Origin: Anabaena sp. UHCC 0187
GTDB lineage: Bacteria; Cyanobacteriota; Cyanobacteriia; Cyanobacteriales; Nostocaceae
Assembly (NCBI RefSeq): GCF_009712035.1
Contig: NZ_VILB01000010.1
Coordinates: 3,794-67,793, forward strand
DNA length: 64,000 bases
Direction: 5' to 3'
Shown here: piece by piece, positions 25,620 to 35,545 of the stretch
Numbering within the stretch: the first letter of the stretch is position 1
Layout of the letters: the number at the start of each line of letters is the position of its first letter
Position numbers and translations under genes: made by a program
The notes under the pieces: model-generated
Databases searched by the model: none
What the model was told of the DNA's origin: nothing
What the model saw: only the letters and a program-made list of their open reading frames with translations

Positions 25620-27077
25620 ATGAATAAACGTATTCGCCCCTTGTATCGCCTTCTAGCACTAGCTATAGGTTCAATGGTTTTGGCAATTTTTGCGCCCACA
25701 GTTGTCCAGGCCGCAGACCCTGTAACACTGGAATCCTTAGACGCAACAACCAAACAATTACAGATTTCTATTGATACTACCTGGGTATTACTCACAGGCT
25801 TTTTAGTATTCTTCATGCAGACTGGTTTTTCGATGTTAGAAGCAGGTTTGCTACGTCAAAGAGGTGTAGTTAATGCCCTATTGGAAAACTTTATTGATGC
25901 TGCTGTCACCATTTTAGTGTGGTGGGGTGTGGGCTTTGGAATTGCCTTTGGCACAAGTGCTGGTGGGTTTATTGGTACAGACACCTTTTTCCTAAGTCAA
26001 CTACCCGTTGACGGCGCTTTTACCAATGCTGGTGTACCGGGAATAGCTTCTGGACTCAATGCTTATACCTTGTTCTTTTTCCAGTTTGCCTTTGCGGCTA
26101 CTGCCAGTACGATTACTACTGGGGCAATGGCTGGGAGAACAGACTTTGTTGGTGATTTAATCTACAGTGCCATTATGGGTGCGTTCAGCTATCCCTTAAT
26201 GGTTCATTGGGTGTGGAATTCCAGCGGCTGGTTAGGGAAATTGGGTTTTCATGACTTTGCTGGTAGTACCGTAGTTCACACCGTTGGCGGTTGGACAGCC
26301 TTAGTTGGGGCTTTTTTACTTGGCCCCCGTCCTGGACGGACTCCTTGGGGACAAATTCCCCCCGCCCATAACTTAGGTTTAGCAGCTATGGGAACAATGA
26401 TTCTCTGGTTTGGCTGGTATGGCTTTAACCCTGGTTCAACTCTCGGTGCTGGTAATCCTGGGTTAATTGGTTTGATTACCTTAAATACTACCCTGGGTGC
26501 TGGTGGTGGAGCGTTATCAGCGTTATTTTATCAATACCAACGTTCCGGTAAATGGGATTTAACCTATTGTCTGAATGGTTCTTTAGCTGGTTTGGTAGGT
26601 ATTACCGCAGGTTGCGCTTTTGTCGCCCCTTGGGCTGCGGTTGTCATTGGCTTAACTGGTGGAATTTTAGTAATTTTGGGCATTGATATTATTGAATCTT
26701 GCAAAATTGATGACCCTGTGGGAGCTTTTGCAGTTCATGGTATTAATGGCATGATGGGTACACTGGCAGTAGGCTTTTTAGGTCAATCAGAATTGACTTT
26801 GAATAAAAAAGCTGGACTGTTTTTAGGTGGTGGTTTTGATTTGTTGGGTGTACAGATTTTGGGGGTAGTTGCAATATCAGTTTTTACTATTGCTTTTGCC
26901 CTTTTAATGTTCACTGGACTCAATGCTATTGGTAGACTGCGTGTTAATCCTGAAGCTGATAAAGTTGGGATTGATAACTATGAACACGGTGCAACTGTTT
27001 GGCCTGATGTTTATGCAGTTGAGGAGTTTGTAGAAGAGGAGAAAAATCACTTAAGAAATACTCAAGTTGACGCATAG
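25620..27077 (+). CDS. amt: Ammonium transporter
   Basis: An 11-span Amt/MEP/Rh-family channel of 485 residues that brings in ammonium or recaptures leaked ammonia. An N-terminal signal-type segment ends near VVQAADP (about residue 33). Signature blocks include MQTGFSMLEAGLLR, DFAGSTVVHTVGGW with the pore His, and IIESCKIDDPVGAFAVHG with the second pore His. The C-terminal tail (DNYEHGATVWPDVY) carries the conserved regulatory segment. A GTA-N8-TAC box upstream fits NtcA control in nitrogen limitation. ATG start at 25620. Heptamer repeats follow the stop. Confidence 0.96.
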   Translation: MNKRIRPLYRLLALAIGSMVLAIFAPTVVQAADPVTLESLDATTKQLQISIDTTWVLLTGFLVFFMQTGFSMLEAGLLRQRGVVNALLENFIDAAVTILVWWGVGFGIAFGTSAGGFIGTDTFFLSQLPVDGAFTNAGVPGIASGLNAYTLFFFQFAFAATASTITTGAMAGRTDFVGDLIYSAIMGAFSYPLMVHWVWNSSGWLGKLGFHDFAGSTVVHTVGGWTALVGAFLLGPRPGRTPWGQIPPAHNLGLAAMGTMILWFGWYGFNPGSTLGAGNPGLIGLITLNTTLGAGGGALSALFYQYQRSGKWDLTYCLNGSLAGLVGITAGCAFVAPWAAVVIGLTGGILVILGIDIIESCKIDDPVGAFAVHGINGMMGTLAVGFLGQSELTLNKKAGLFLGGGFDLLGVQILGVVAISVFTIAFALLMFTGLNAIGRLRVNPEADKVGIDNYEHGATVWPDVYAVEEFVEEEKNHLRNTQVDA

Positions 27078-27078
27078 T

Positions 27079-27171
<93 letters not shown>

Positions 27172-27172
27172 T

Positions 27173-28675
27173 TTATTTCTGGGCTGCTGGTTGAGTACCA
27201 GGAATAGTAATATCTATGGTTATTACCTTGGCGGCTAAATCGGTTAATGGTTGTTTCATACCTGTTTGATTTCCGACTACTAAGGTGACTAAATTTTCTG
27301 GTTTCAGGTATTTTTGTGCCACCCGTTTAACATCTGCTGCTGTAGTAGCAGTAATGGCTTTTTGATAGCGAAATAGGAAATCAGCAGGATAACCATAATA
27401 TTCGTATCGCATTAACCTAGATAATGTTTGACTAGGATTTTGAAAGTTGAAAACAAAGGAGTTTAATGTCGAGTTTTTGGCATTATTTAATTCTTTGTTT
27501 GTAACGGTTTGAGTTTGTAACCGTTTGATTTCTGTTTCCAGTGATTTGATGAATTGAACTGTTGTTTCTGTGCGAGTTTGTCCTCCAGCAACAAATGTTC
27601 CTGGATAGTCGAACCGGGGACTCCACATACCATAGACAGAATAAGCTAAACCTTGACGCGATCGCAATTCATTAAATAAGCGTCCCCCAAAGCCATTGAG
27701 AACGTCATTCATTACGTCCAAGGCTGGATAGTCAGGACTATCGAATTTGCCGCCCAAATGCCCAATTAAGACACTACTTTGGGTGAGTTGGGGTTGATTA
27801 ACAAAAAATACACCGCCTAAATTAGCTTGTGTAACTTGTGGTAATTGGGTTTTCGCAATTTGAGTATTTGCTTTCCAGTCACCAAATTTGGCTTGAATGA
27901 GCGATCGCATTTTTTGAGCATCAAAATCGCCCACAATCCCTAAAATCATATTATTGGGGTGAAAATATTGCTGATAGAACTTCAGCAAATCCTCACGGGA
28001 AATTTTATCTAAAGTTGCATACTCAACTGTACGCGCATAAGGACTTTCTTGCCCATAAATTAATTTTCTGAATTCTCGACTGGCAATGCTGTTAGGGCTA
28101 TCATTACGACGAGCAATACCACCGCGAATTTGAGTTTTTTCCAAATCCAACTTTTCCTGTGCAAAAGCCGGTTCTCGTAATACCTCAGTAAATAGCCCAA
28201 ATGCCATTTCTATATCTTCACTCAGGGCTGCAAAACTAGCACTACCGGCAGCTTCTCCCATATCTGTTTCCACAGAAGCGGCTCGCTGTTCTAATATCTC
28301 ATTTAGTTCATCAGCAGAATGCTTTTTAGTGCCACCACTTCGCAATGTAGAACCCACTAAACTAGCTAAACCTGCTTTTTCTCCTTCCAACCGGCTACCT
28401 GTTCTGATCAATGCTGTACCAGTTACCAATGGTAGTTCATGATCTTCCATCAAATAAACTACCAAGCCATTTTCCAGTACATATCTTTCATACTTGGGTA
28501 ATTTAACTGCCGAACCTGGCGGAAATTTTAAATCAGTGTAATGCTTTGCTGTTGTTGCTGCCCAAGAAAAATTCAAATTTACGAGCAAACAAGCCACAAC
28601 AATCACCAAGGTAAAAACAAATCTTTGTCCCTTGGAAAACTGGAATTTTTTGCTTTTCAAATCAAACCTCAACAT
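27173..28675 (-). CDS. M16 family peptidase-like subunit lacking the zinc motif
   Basis: A 500-residue insulinase-family (M16B) protein with an N-terminal hydrophobic signal segment (about 18-38). The fold is recognisable (LENGLVVYLMEDHELP, FHPNNMILGIVGDF, MWSPRFDYPGTF) but the zinc site is gone: where HxxEH should be, residues 103-107 read LASLV. Bacterial M16 enzymes often work as a heterodimer of a catalytic subunit and an inactive partner that carries the R/Y pair; the next gene upstream has HFLEH, so these two are probably partners. It lies 170 bases downstream of that gene, same strand. ATG at 28675. Location likely periplasmic. Confidence 0.88.
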   Translation of the reverse strand: MLRFDLKSKKFQFSKGQRFVFTLVIVVACLLVNLNFSWAATTAKHYTDLKFPPGSAVKLPKYERYVLENGLVVYLMEDHELPLVTGTALIRTGSRLEGEKAGLASLVGSTLRSGGTKKHSADELNEILEQRAASVETDMGEAAGSASFAALSEDIEMAFGLFTEVLREPAFAQEKLDLEKTQIRGGIARRNDSPNSIASREFRKLIYGQESPYARTVEYATLDKISREDLLKFYQQYFHPNNMILGIVGDFDAQKMRSLIQAKFGDWKANTQIAKTQLPQVTQANLGGVFFVNQPQLTQSSVLIGHLGGKFDSPDYPALDVMNDVLNGFGGRLFNELRSRQGLAYSVYGMWSPRFDYPGTFVAGGQTRTETTVQFIKSLETEIKRLQTQTVTNKELNNAKNSTLNSFVFNFQNPSQTLSRLMRYEYYGYPADFLFRYQKAITATTAADVKRVAQKYLKPENLVTLVVGNQTGMKQPLTDLAAKVITIDITIPGTQPAAQK

Positions 28676-28845
28676 ATCTTTTCTGTCTTCAATTTTGGAT
28701 CAGGATTGCAAGATTAATCCTGTTTGAATTTAAGAATTTCTAGACAACACGGCGTAAATTAAACAATTATTAAAAATCTCCAAAAAGCTTGGATAATTTG
28801 CTTTTTTAATTTTTAATTATTAATTTTTAATTCCGCCTTGCGGTA

Positions 28846-30423
28846 CTATCCTGGCTGTTTTGACAACAACTTCCCAACTATGCGATTTTCGGGCGTAAAA
28901 GTTACCTTGGCAACTCTTTGAATATCTTCAGGAGTGACTGCGGCAATTTTGTCTAATTGCTGAAATAAATTGCGCCAAGAACCTGTTTTCACTTCATATT
29001 CTAACAACTGTGCTGCCATACCTGAATTAGAATCAAGGCTGCGTAATAACCCGGCTCTAGCTTGGGTTTTTAGTCTTTCCAATTCTATTGCAGAGACAGG
29101 TTCAGTTTTCAATTTATCAATTTCTTGCCTTAAGGCGATCGCTACTTGATCTACTGTTTTCCCTGGAGATGTGAGAGCATAAAAGAAGATGAGATTAGGA
29201 TATTTATCTCCTGGAAAGCCACTAGAACCTTGAGCATTCAGAGCTAAACCTTGTTTTTCTACCAAAGACTTAAACAGTCTTGATGTTCTCCCGTCACTCA
29301 ATAAACTACCAATCAGTTCATAAACTGCATTGTCAGGATCGGTAATAGCGGGACGATGATAACCTTCTAAATACCAAGGTTGGGTAGGTAATTCTAAAGT
29401 AACTTCCCTTGTGGCGGTTTGCTGGGGTTCTACGGGTAGTTTTTGCTGGGGTTTGGGTTTAGCTTGATAACGTCCAAAATAAGTTTGGGCGAGTTTTTTC
29501 ACTTCCGCAGGATTCACATCTCCCACAACAGCAATTGTTAAATTACTGGGAGCATAATAAGCATCAAAAAACTTCCTAACATTCTCCGGTGTTAAGTTGC
29601 GAATATCTTGATCATAACCAATTACTGGTCGTCTATAAGGATGAACTTTGAAAGCAGCATCTGTGAATTTTTCTACCATCTGGCCGATAGGAGAATTTTC
29701 TACTCGCAGCCGTCTTTCTTCCAAAATTACATCTTTTTCTTTATAGAATTCCCGAAATACAGGATCTAAAAACCGATCTGATTCTAGAGACATCCACAGT
29801 TCTAATTTATTGGCTGGAAAGCTGTAAAAATAGCGAGTGGCTTCGGAGGAAGTAGTTGCATTTAAACCCACACCTCCAGCTTGTTCGACTATTTGCCCCA
29901 TTTCGTTTTGTTTAACTAATTTGAGGGCTTGGGATTCTATAGACTTAAATTCAGTTTCTAACCGGGCTATTTCATCTTTTTTTCCACTAGTTTTTGTGGT
30001 TTTGATTTGGTTATCTAGCTTTTCTAACTTTTCTAAAAGTGGTGCTTCAGCTTTATAGTCTGTAGTACCGATGCGCTTTGTTCCTTTAAATGCTAGATGT
30101 TCGAGAAAGTGCGCTACCCCTGTTTGTCCATCGGGTTCATCAATCCCACCAACATCAGCATAAGTGAGAAAGGAAACTACTGGGGCTTGATGTCTTTCTA
30201 AAACGATGAATTTTAGCCCATTATCGAGGCGAAATTCTGTTAATTGATTAATTACTCGTTCTAGGTAAGGTTGAATAGAATTTGGGGATTTTTGCAGGGC
30301 TAAAGCTGTTTCTGGGATCAATCCCCCACTAAATACTATCAACGCCAAAGTGGTGGCTAATAGCCGACGAAATAGGGATTTTTTAAGGCTACCCATGAAG
30401 AAATCTAAAATTGTCTGGTGCAT
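28846..30423 (-). CDS. M16 family zinc metallopeptidase, catalytic subunit
   Basis: A 525-residue M16B protease. An N-terminal hydrophobic segment (LLATTLALIVFSG) looks like a signal peptide. Counted from the TTG six bases upstream of the ATG chosen here, the inverted zinc motif HFLEH is at 107-111 and the probable third ligand is E216 in LESDR. A Lys/Glu-rich insertion of about 50 residues (124-175) separates these motifs. It probably degrades peptides or processes periplasmic substrates with the zinc-motif-less partner encoded downstream. Start options are the ATG at 30423 (chosen) and 30396, which would sit closer to the basic MGSLKKSLFRR start of the signal. Confidence 0.9.
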   Translation of the reverse strand: MHQTILDFFMGSLKKSLFRRLLATTLALIVFSGGLIPETALALQKSPNSIQPYLERVINQLTEFRLDNGLKFIVLERHQAPVVSFLTYADVGGIDEPDGQTGVAHFLEHLAFKGTKRIGTTDYKAEAPLLEKLEKLDNQIKTTKTSGKKDEIARLETEFKSIESQALKLVKQNEMGQIVEQAGGVGLNATTSSEATRYFYSFPANKLELWMSLESDRFLDPVFREFYKEKDVILEERRLRVENSPIGQMVEKFTDAAFKVHPYRRPVIGYDQDIRNLTPENVRKFFDAYYAPSNLTIAVVGDVNPAEVKKLAQTYFGRYQAKPKPQQKLPVEPQQTATREVTLELPTQPWYLEGYHRPAITDPDNAVYELIGSLLSDGRTSRLFKSLVEKQGLALNAQGSSGFPGDKYPNLIFFYALTSPGKTVDQVAIALRQEIDKLKTEPVSAIELERLKTQARAGLLRSLDSNSGMAAQLLEYEVKTGSWRNLFQQLDKIAAVTPEDIQRVAKVTFTPENRIVGKLLSKQPG

Positions 30424-30574
30424 GAACAAAAGTTAAAGTAAATTTACATTACTTGAGAAATAGCGTAATTAACACAGTTCCAGTTAACCTTCTATTAAGC
30501 TTTCTGTTTTTTTTGCATTTGATGTTGCACAATAAGGCTACAAATCTTGTTTTGGAGATATCAAAATAACTACT

Positions 30575-31189
30575 ATGCGAGTTTTTCATTCTCCTCCATC
30601 ATCAGAAGCACAGACGCGCACACGTATTTTGCAAGCAGCACAACGGTTGTTTGCTGCTAAAGGGTTCGAGGGAACTACCACCCGTGAGTTAGCACAAACC
30701 GCAGGGGTAGCTGAGGGAACTCTCTTTCGTCATTTTGCCAATAAAAAAGCAATTTTGGTGGAAGTGGCCACTAGCGGTTGGGTGGATATTCTCACAGATT
30801 TACTGACAGAACTCAGCGAAATGGCGAGCTATAAGGCTATAGCCCAATTAATGCGTCGTCGGATGTGGAATTTACAAAAAAATGCCGATATTATGCGTGT
30901 TTGCTTTATGGAAGTGCAATTTCACCCAGATTTGCGCGATCGCATTCAAACAGAAGTTATTGATAAAATGACAGCCGTTGCTGAAGCATTTTTTCAAACT
31001 GCAATAGATAAAGGCATCTATCGTCAGATGGATGCCAAGCTTGGAGCTAAAGTATTTTTGGGTTTATTTGCAATTGCCGGGTTTTCTGATCATACCCTCA
31101 TAGACCCCAACGCCTCCCCCCAAGAAATGCAAAAAATGGCGGAGGGACTAGCGGATATATTTCTTAACGGTGTCTTAGCAAAGGAATAG
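30575..31189 (+). CDS. TetR family transcriptional regulator
   Basis: A 204-residue repressor-type protein. The N-terminal helix-turn-helix is textbook: RILQAAQRLFAAKGFEGTT followed by RELAQTAGVAEGTLFRHF and NKKAI (about residues 18-62). The C-terminal ligand/dimer domain is helical. It is divergent from the M16 pair with about 150 bases between, so it may control them, itself or both. It has no obvious efflux gene beside it. ATG start at 30575. The ligand is unknown. Confidence 0.88.
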   Translation: MRVFHSPPSSEAQTRTRILQAAQRLFAAKGFEGTTTRELAQTAGVAEGTLFRHFANKKAILVEVATSGWVDILTDLLTELSEMASYKAIAQLMRRRMWNLQKNADIMRVCFMEVQFHPDLRDRIQTEVIDKMTAVAEAFFQTAIDKGIYRQMDAKLGAKVFLGLFAIAGFSDHTLIDPNASPQEMQKMAEGLADIFLNGVLAKE

Positions 31190-31230
31190 GCAAGAGGCAA
31201 GGGGAAATAATTATTACCACTGACAACTGA

Positions 31231-31671
31231 CTAATTACCCATTGCTTGCGCTTGATGACTCCATTGTTGCACTAATTCAACTGCTGGACACATATCGCGG
31301 CTGTGTAAAGTTGCTACCTGTAAGCGCATAACCTGTCTATGCAATCTGTGAGTGGGAGTTTGCGCTAATTGCGCTATAGAAATAACGCCAGCGTGAAGCA
31401 ATATACCGCAATATTGAGTTCCTACACTGGGAACACGGGCTAAACCTGCCAAAACTACCCATTTATTCACAGAATGGATATTTACCTGTAATTTACCTGC
31501 TAATACTATTCTTTCTTCTGGAGTTTTTCCTCTTTTAATTAGTTCTTCTGTGGTATTAATGCCACAATTTTTCAGTTGAGCTTGATCTTCTGGGCTTAAT
31601 CCTGGTAAGTCTTTTACAGGCCAATCGGATTTTTGAAGTAAATTTCTATTATTTGTACGGTTAAGGGTCAT
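31231..31671 (-). CDS. DUF4332 domain protein (helix-hairpin-helix type)
   Basis: A 146-residue protein whose body reads as tandem helix-hairpin-helix-like units: LPGLSPEDQAQLKNCGINTTEEL at about 22-44 and LARVPSVGTQYCGILLHAGVISIAQL at about 77-102. This is the DUF4332 pattern found in many cyanobacteria. The fold suggests DNA or protein binding, but no function is established. It is convergent with the TetR gene, 41 bases between stops. ATG at 31671. Confidence 0.78.
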   Translation of the reverse strand: MTLNRTNNRNLLQKSDWPVKDLPGLSPEDQAQLKNCGINTTEELIKRGKTPEERIVLAGKLQVNIHSVNKWVVLAGLARVPSVGTQYCGILLHAGVISIAQLAQTPTHRLHRQVMRLQVATLHSRDMCPAVELVQQWSHQAQAMGN

Positions 31672-31985
31672 TTTTTCAGTTTTTAGTATGGGTTTATTTA
31701 TGTAAAAATTCAGGATTTACTGGGATTTTACTTTCTGAATTCTAACATTTTTATCAAATGGCCATCCTTCTTTAGGACGGTATTACTAACATTATCACCT
31801 ATAAAAAATGGAAACCTCAATTTATTTATTGCCCAACTTCCTGCATTAAAGGATGTTCACAGTCAATAATGCCCGATAAGTATCAGATTAAATCTAAAAT
31901 TTTCATTACAAATATTAACCTAATCATTGTCTGAGATCCCCGACTTCTTAAAGAAGTCAGGGATCTGATCTGTTATTATCAATCC
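31672..31985. other. Intergenic region with a palindromic repeat
   Basis: About 314 bases between the DUF4332 start and the phzF-like stop, both on the minus strand. Apart from the palindrome at 31934-31966 I see no gene or RNA in it. Confidence 0.5.
31934..31966. repeat. AGATCCC...GGGATCT palindrome
   Basis: AGATCCCCGACTTCT and AGAAGTCAGGGATCT form a 15-pair stem with one mismatch and a three-base loop, just after the PhzF-family gene. The left half recurs at 41915-41930. It is a common dispersed palindrome in cyanobacterial genomes and may double as a terminator. Confidence 0.65.
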
Positions 31986-32786
31986 TTAATCTATAGTTAA
32001 TTTTCCTCGCATTACTGTTACAGCTTGTCCAGATATAAAGACGCGGGTTGCTCCTGGATAATTCACTTTCACCACTCCACCCCGACTAGAAGCTTGATAG
32101 GCTAAAAATTCATCTTTTCCCAATTTATCCCGCCAAAATGGTGCTAAACAACAGTGTGCTGCACCTGTTACCGGATCTTCATCAATCCCTAAACCTGGGG
32201 CAAAAAAGCGGGAGATAAAATCATATTCTGAGTCAGAATTGGCGATGCTAGTAACGATAATATCAGCCTTAGTTAAGGTTTTCATCTGCTGGAAATTCGG
32301 CTGCATTTCTCTGACTAGTTGCTCAGATTCTACTTCTACTAAATAACCGAGAGAATTTTGAACAACAGATTTACAAGTTACTCCTAAAACTTGACTTAAT
32401 TCTAGAGGTGATTCTACAGCTTGGGAAAAATTGACTGGAAAATCTAACTGAATCCAATCATTTTCTAGTTTAGCTATCAGTATACCACTTTTTGTATAAA
32501 AACGCGCTTCTTGATTTGGTAATAAATGCCCTTGTGACCATAATACATGGGCGCTGGCTAAAGTTGCGTGTCCACACAGGGGAACTTCTGTTGTTGGTGT
32601 AAACCACCGTAAATTAAAACCGTCATCTTGTTTTATTAAAAAAGCGGTTTCTGATAAATTCATTTCCTGGGCAATATTTTGCATCCATGATTCAGATTTT
32701 GGGCTATCTAAAACACAGACAGCCGCAGGATTTCCTTTAAATGGGGTATTAGTGAAAGCGTCTACTTGAGTAATAATTTGATTCAT
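31986..32786 (-). CDS. PhzF family isomerase/epimerase
   Basis: A 266-residue protein of the PhzF/YddE family (diaminopimelate-epimerase fold). The N-terminal VDAFTNTPFKGNPAAV block and NLSETAFL with likely catalytic E46 are hallmarks, with PLCGHATLAS following. The C-terminal DPVTGAAHCCLAPFW is the mirror half. PhzF itself isomerises a phenazine precursor, but no phenazine genes are here, so this is a housekeeping homologue of unknown substrate. ATG at 32786. It is 29 bases downstream of the DUF2887 gene on the same strand and may be in one transcript with it. Confidence 0.9.
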   Translation of the reverse strand: MNQIITQVDAFTNTPFKGNPAAVCVLDSPKSESWMQNIAQEMNLSETAFLIKQDDGFNLRWFTPTTEVPLCGHATLASAHVLWSQGHLLPNQEARFYTKSGILIAKLENDWIQLDFPVNFSQAVESPLELSQVLGVTCKSVVQNSLGYLVEVESEQLVREMQPNFQQMKTLTKADIIVTSIANSDSEYDFISRFFAPGLGIDEDPVTGAAHCCLAPFWRDKLGKDEFLAYQASSRGGVVKVNYPGATRVFISGQAVTVMRGKLTID

Positions 32787-32815
32787 TTTCAGTCAGAAGG
32801 TAGAAATCTCTAAAT

Positions 32816-33652
32816 CTATAATTCTGTGCGGGATTTTAGCCATTGTTCCAAGTCGCTAATTTCTACAAAGTCTAATAATGCTTCTCCCAGGTCTTCTAGC
32901 TGTGCTATTGTCAAGCTATTGATGTTTTTGATATACGCATCTCCCAATTTTCCAAATCTCTTCGATAATATCCGCAGCAGTAAGTTTTTCTCACCTTCTT
33001 GTTCACCTTCCTGTTTAGCTTCTTGATATACCCTTGTTTGCTTAATATCACTCACTAAAAACATGGCTTCTATCTCCTGACGGCTTAATTGTGAAAACTT
33101 TGACATCAACACACTTTCCAGTAATTCTATAATACCTTGTCTTTCACTATCATTGCTAACTTCTGTCTTTGTTCTTGTCATCAAGTTTTTCACCAATTCC
33201 TGTGATTGGTTTTCTTTACTGACAATTAATTCAATTAATCCCATCCCTATTGACCCTGATGGTATTTCATCTAAATAAATTCGTTTGATTCGACCACTAT
33301 TGACTAATTCTTGTTGGTAATTAGTTAATTTCTCTACATCCAAACTCCGTTTCGCAAATAAAGCTACTGCTTGCCAATCTTGTTCGGGTTTATATTGATT
33401 AAGATAAATGTTGATTTCTGTAATTAATTCCCAGTAAAACTCTGGTTTGTTTTGAAATTGTACCTCTACAAAATAGATGGGTTTTTCTAAACTATCTGGC
33501 ATAAATATCCCATCAAATCGAAAGGCTTTTTCTTTGACTTCTACAGAAGTAAATTGATAACCTTCCGCATTTTCGGTTGGTTGTCCCAGTAGTTCAAATA
33601 ATAGAGTATGGAAGGTGAGGAAGATTTGGTAGAATATGGTATCTGTGTGCAT
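32816..33652 (-). CDS. DUF2887/Rpn-type PD-(D/E)xK nuclease-like protein
   Basis: A 278-residue member of the Rpn/DUF2887 group, common and multi-copy in cyanobacteria. The N-terminal core has FDGIFMP (D) and FVEVQFQNKPEF (ExQ), the pattern of a PD-(D/E)xK nuclease fold. The C-terminus includes a Gln/Glu-rich stretch (EAKQEGEQEGEK) and a DUF4351-like helical block (LLLRILSKRFG). Such proteins are thought to act in recombination or DNA transactions, but this one is untested. The start codon overlaps the stop of the radical SAM gene by one base (TAATG), so translation is probably coupled. Confidence 0.83.
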   Translation of the reverse strand: MHTDTIFYQIFLTFHTLLFELLGQPTENAEGYQFTSVEVKEKAFRFDGIFMPDSLEKPIYFVEVQFQNKPEFYWELITEINIYLNQYKPEQDWQAVALFAKRSLDVEKLTNYQQELVNSGRIKRIYLDEIPSGSIGMGLIELIVSKENQSQELVKNLMTRTKTEVSNDSERQGIIELLESVLMSKFSQLSRQEIEAMFLVSDIKQTRVYQEAKQEGEQEGEKNLLLRILSKRFGKLGDAYIKNINSLTIAQLEDLGEALLDFVEISDLEQWLKSRTEL

Positions 33653-35274
33653 TATTGATGATGTAATTCCCAGTTTGTAGCTTCTGCTAAATGTTTAATT
33701 AGTGTAGACTGTGGTAAAGGTCCTTGTAAGTGATTCCAAGGTAGAATTTTCTCAGTTGACCAATTACTATGAACATAAAAATCTAAGTCGGGAATTTGTC
33801 CTTTTAGTTGTTTGAAAGCGCGTTTGTAACTTCCCAAAGAGTCACCAAAATCACGGGTTAATTCTAATAATTGGCAAAGTCGGCGATCGCCTCTGGACAA
33901 CAAAGCCTGTATAATTGACCAATTATAGCTTTCTGGTCTAAACTCTATCCCTTGGGGTTTGATTTGCTTTTGTAATAATTGTAACCGCTTCTCAGCTTGC
34001 TTATTTACCCCAAACCATTGAAATGGAGTATGGGACTTGGGAACAAAGGTACTGCATCCCAGTGTTAACCGCAAACCAGGAGCAGCTTTTTTAACACTTT
34101 GCATCATTTGTACAGTTGCGTCTATATCTTCGGCTTCTTCCCCAGGAATTCCCACCATTCCATAGAGTTTTAAACTAGATAAACCACCAGCTTTTGCATT
34201 GATAGCAGCTTGGATAATTTCATCATTATCCAATTTTTTATTGACAATTTTCCGGACTTTTTCTGAACCACTTTCAACCGCAATTGTTAATGATCTGGTA
34301 TCGCGTTTCACCAAAGTTTCGGCTAATTTAACTGTAACTGTATTGGTTCTCACCGACGCAACACTTAACCGCACATCCTCATATTTTGGCTGACTAATAT
34401 AATCTAATAATTCTGTAAATTCTGGATGTTGGGTAACAGAAGCCCCCAATAAACCCAAACGATTTGTAACTTTTAAACCGCGTTCAATTCCCGGAATTAA
34501 AGAAGTTTCTAAACTCGCAGTTCTAAAAGGCAAAGTTAAATAACTGGCTAAACAAAAGCGGCACATTTCGGGACAACTTCGCACCACTTCCACCATATAA
34601 ATATTTTCCCAAGCGGCTTTTTCTGTCACAACAGTAGAAGCAGAAAGAGTATTACCTCGATAAGTTTGCTTTTGGATAATTGGCGGAATTTCCGCTGAAA
34701 TCGGATTAATTGATTTTATTTCCCCATCTGGGCTAATATATTCTACTACATATAAACTAGGAATATAAATTCCGGGAACTTGGGCTAAAGTTTTTAATTG
34801 AGTTTCTCTATCAGCCTTTCTAACTTTTTTATAAGTATCTATAAAATCACCAAGGAGATTTTCACCGTCTCCTAATAAAATCACATCAAAAAATTCTGCA
34901 TAAGGTTCAGGGTTAGCTGTGAGAACTGGGCCACCACCAAAAATCAAAGGATGATTGTGATTGCGGGAATTAGCCCGAATGGGAATTTCTAAAGATTCCA
35001 AAAGATTAAAAATATTCACATAATCTAATTCCCAAGACATCGAAAAACCTAATAATTCTGGATGTCTAGGAAGTTGTTCCCGAATATCAGTAAATAAGCG
35101 ACTGACCTGCAAATCCTCACGCATAGCCAAAGTTGCCCACACCACCTGATAACCCAGGCTAGTTATCCCCACCGTGTACTCATTGGGAAAGGCAAAAATT
35201 ACGGGGATAGCGTCATGATTGGGGGTTGCAGGGCTAAATAGCAGGCGTTCCGAGTCAAATACAGATGAGGTCAC
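33652..35274 (-). CDS. B12-binding-type radical SAM protein
   Basis: A 540-residue radical SAM enzyme of the YgiQ/TIGR03960-like kind. The N-terminal half has a cobalamin-binding-type Rossmann layout (LGFSMSWELDYVNIFNLL, IFGGGPVLTANPEP) and the [4Fe-4S] cysteines follow as C234, C238 and C241 in CPEMCRFC. After that come the radical SAM TIM-barrel blocks (IAVESGSEKVRK, LKLYGMVGIPGE). The canonical DxHxxG cobalamin motif is not evident, so B12 use is uncertain. It begins with a GTG at 35274 and ends in a one-base overlap with the DUF2887 gene. Substrate unknown. Confidence 0.87.
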   Translation of the reverse strand: MTSSVFDSERLLFSPATPNHDAIPVIFAFPNEYTVGITSLGYQVVWATLAMREDLQVSRLFTDIREQLPRHPELLGFSMSWELDYVNIFNLLESLEIPIRANSRNHNHPLIFGGGPVLTANPEPYAEFFDVILLGDGENLLGDFIDTYKKVRKADRETQLKTLAQVPGIYIPSLYVVEYISPDGEIKSINPISAEIPPIIQKQTYRGNTLSASTVVTEKAAWENIYMVEVVRSCPEMCRFCLASYLTLPFRTASLETSLIPGIERGLKVTNRLGLLGASVTQHPEFTELLDYISQPKYEDVRLSVASVRTNTVTVKLAETLVKRDTRSLTIAVESGSEKVRKIVNKKLDNDEIIQAAINAKAGGLSSLKLYGMVGIPGEEAEDIDATVQMMQSVKKAAPGLRLTLGCSTFVPKSHTPFQWFGVNKQAEKRLQLLQKQIKPQGIEFRPESYNWSIIQALLSRGDRRLCQLLELTRDFGDSLGSYKRAFKQLKGQIPDLDFYVHSNWSTEKILPWNHLQGPLPQSTLIKHLAEATNWELHHQ

Positions 35275-35290
35275 AGCTTTTTTGGGAAAG

Positions 35291-35545
35291 TTATTTATAT
35301 TTAATTTTAAGCCATAGAATGATCAAGTTAAAAAATAATGTCACCGCGTTGGCAATAATAACTGGTAAAGCACCGAGAATAATCCCATAGGTTAACCACA
35401 ATAGTAAGCCACTCATGAAGATAATCAGCATTACATAAGAAACATCTTTAGCCGATTTTGTGCGCCATATTTGGAACATTTGCGGTAAAAATGCGACTGT
35501 AGTTAATGCACCTGCAACTAATCCTAAAATGGTAATAAAATCCAT
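35291..35545 (-). CDS. SemiSWEET sugar transporter
   Basis: An 84-residue, three-span protein of the MtN3/SWEET half-transporter family. The PQ motif sits in FLPQMFQIWRTKSAKDVS near residues 19-36, which matches the family's first helix and loop. SemiSWEETs work as dimers and carry sugars down their gradient. It lies 16 bases upstream of the radical SAM gene on the same strand. ATG at 35545. The size and motif are entirely typical. Confidence 0.9.
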   Translation of the reverse strand: MDFITILGLVAGALTTVAFLPQMFQIWRTKSAKDVSYVMLIIFMSGLLLWLTYGIILGALPVIIANAVTLFFNLIILWLKIKYK

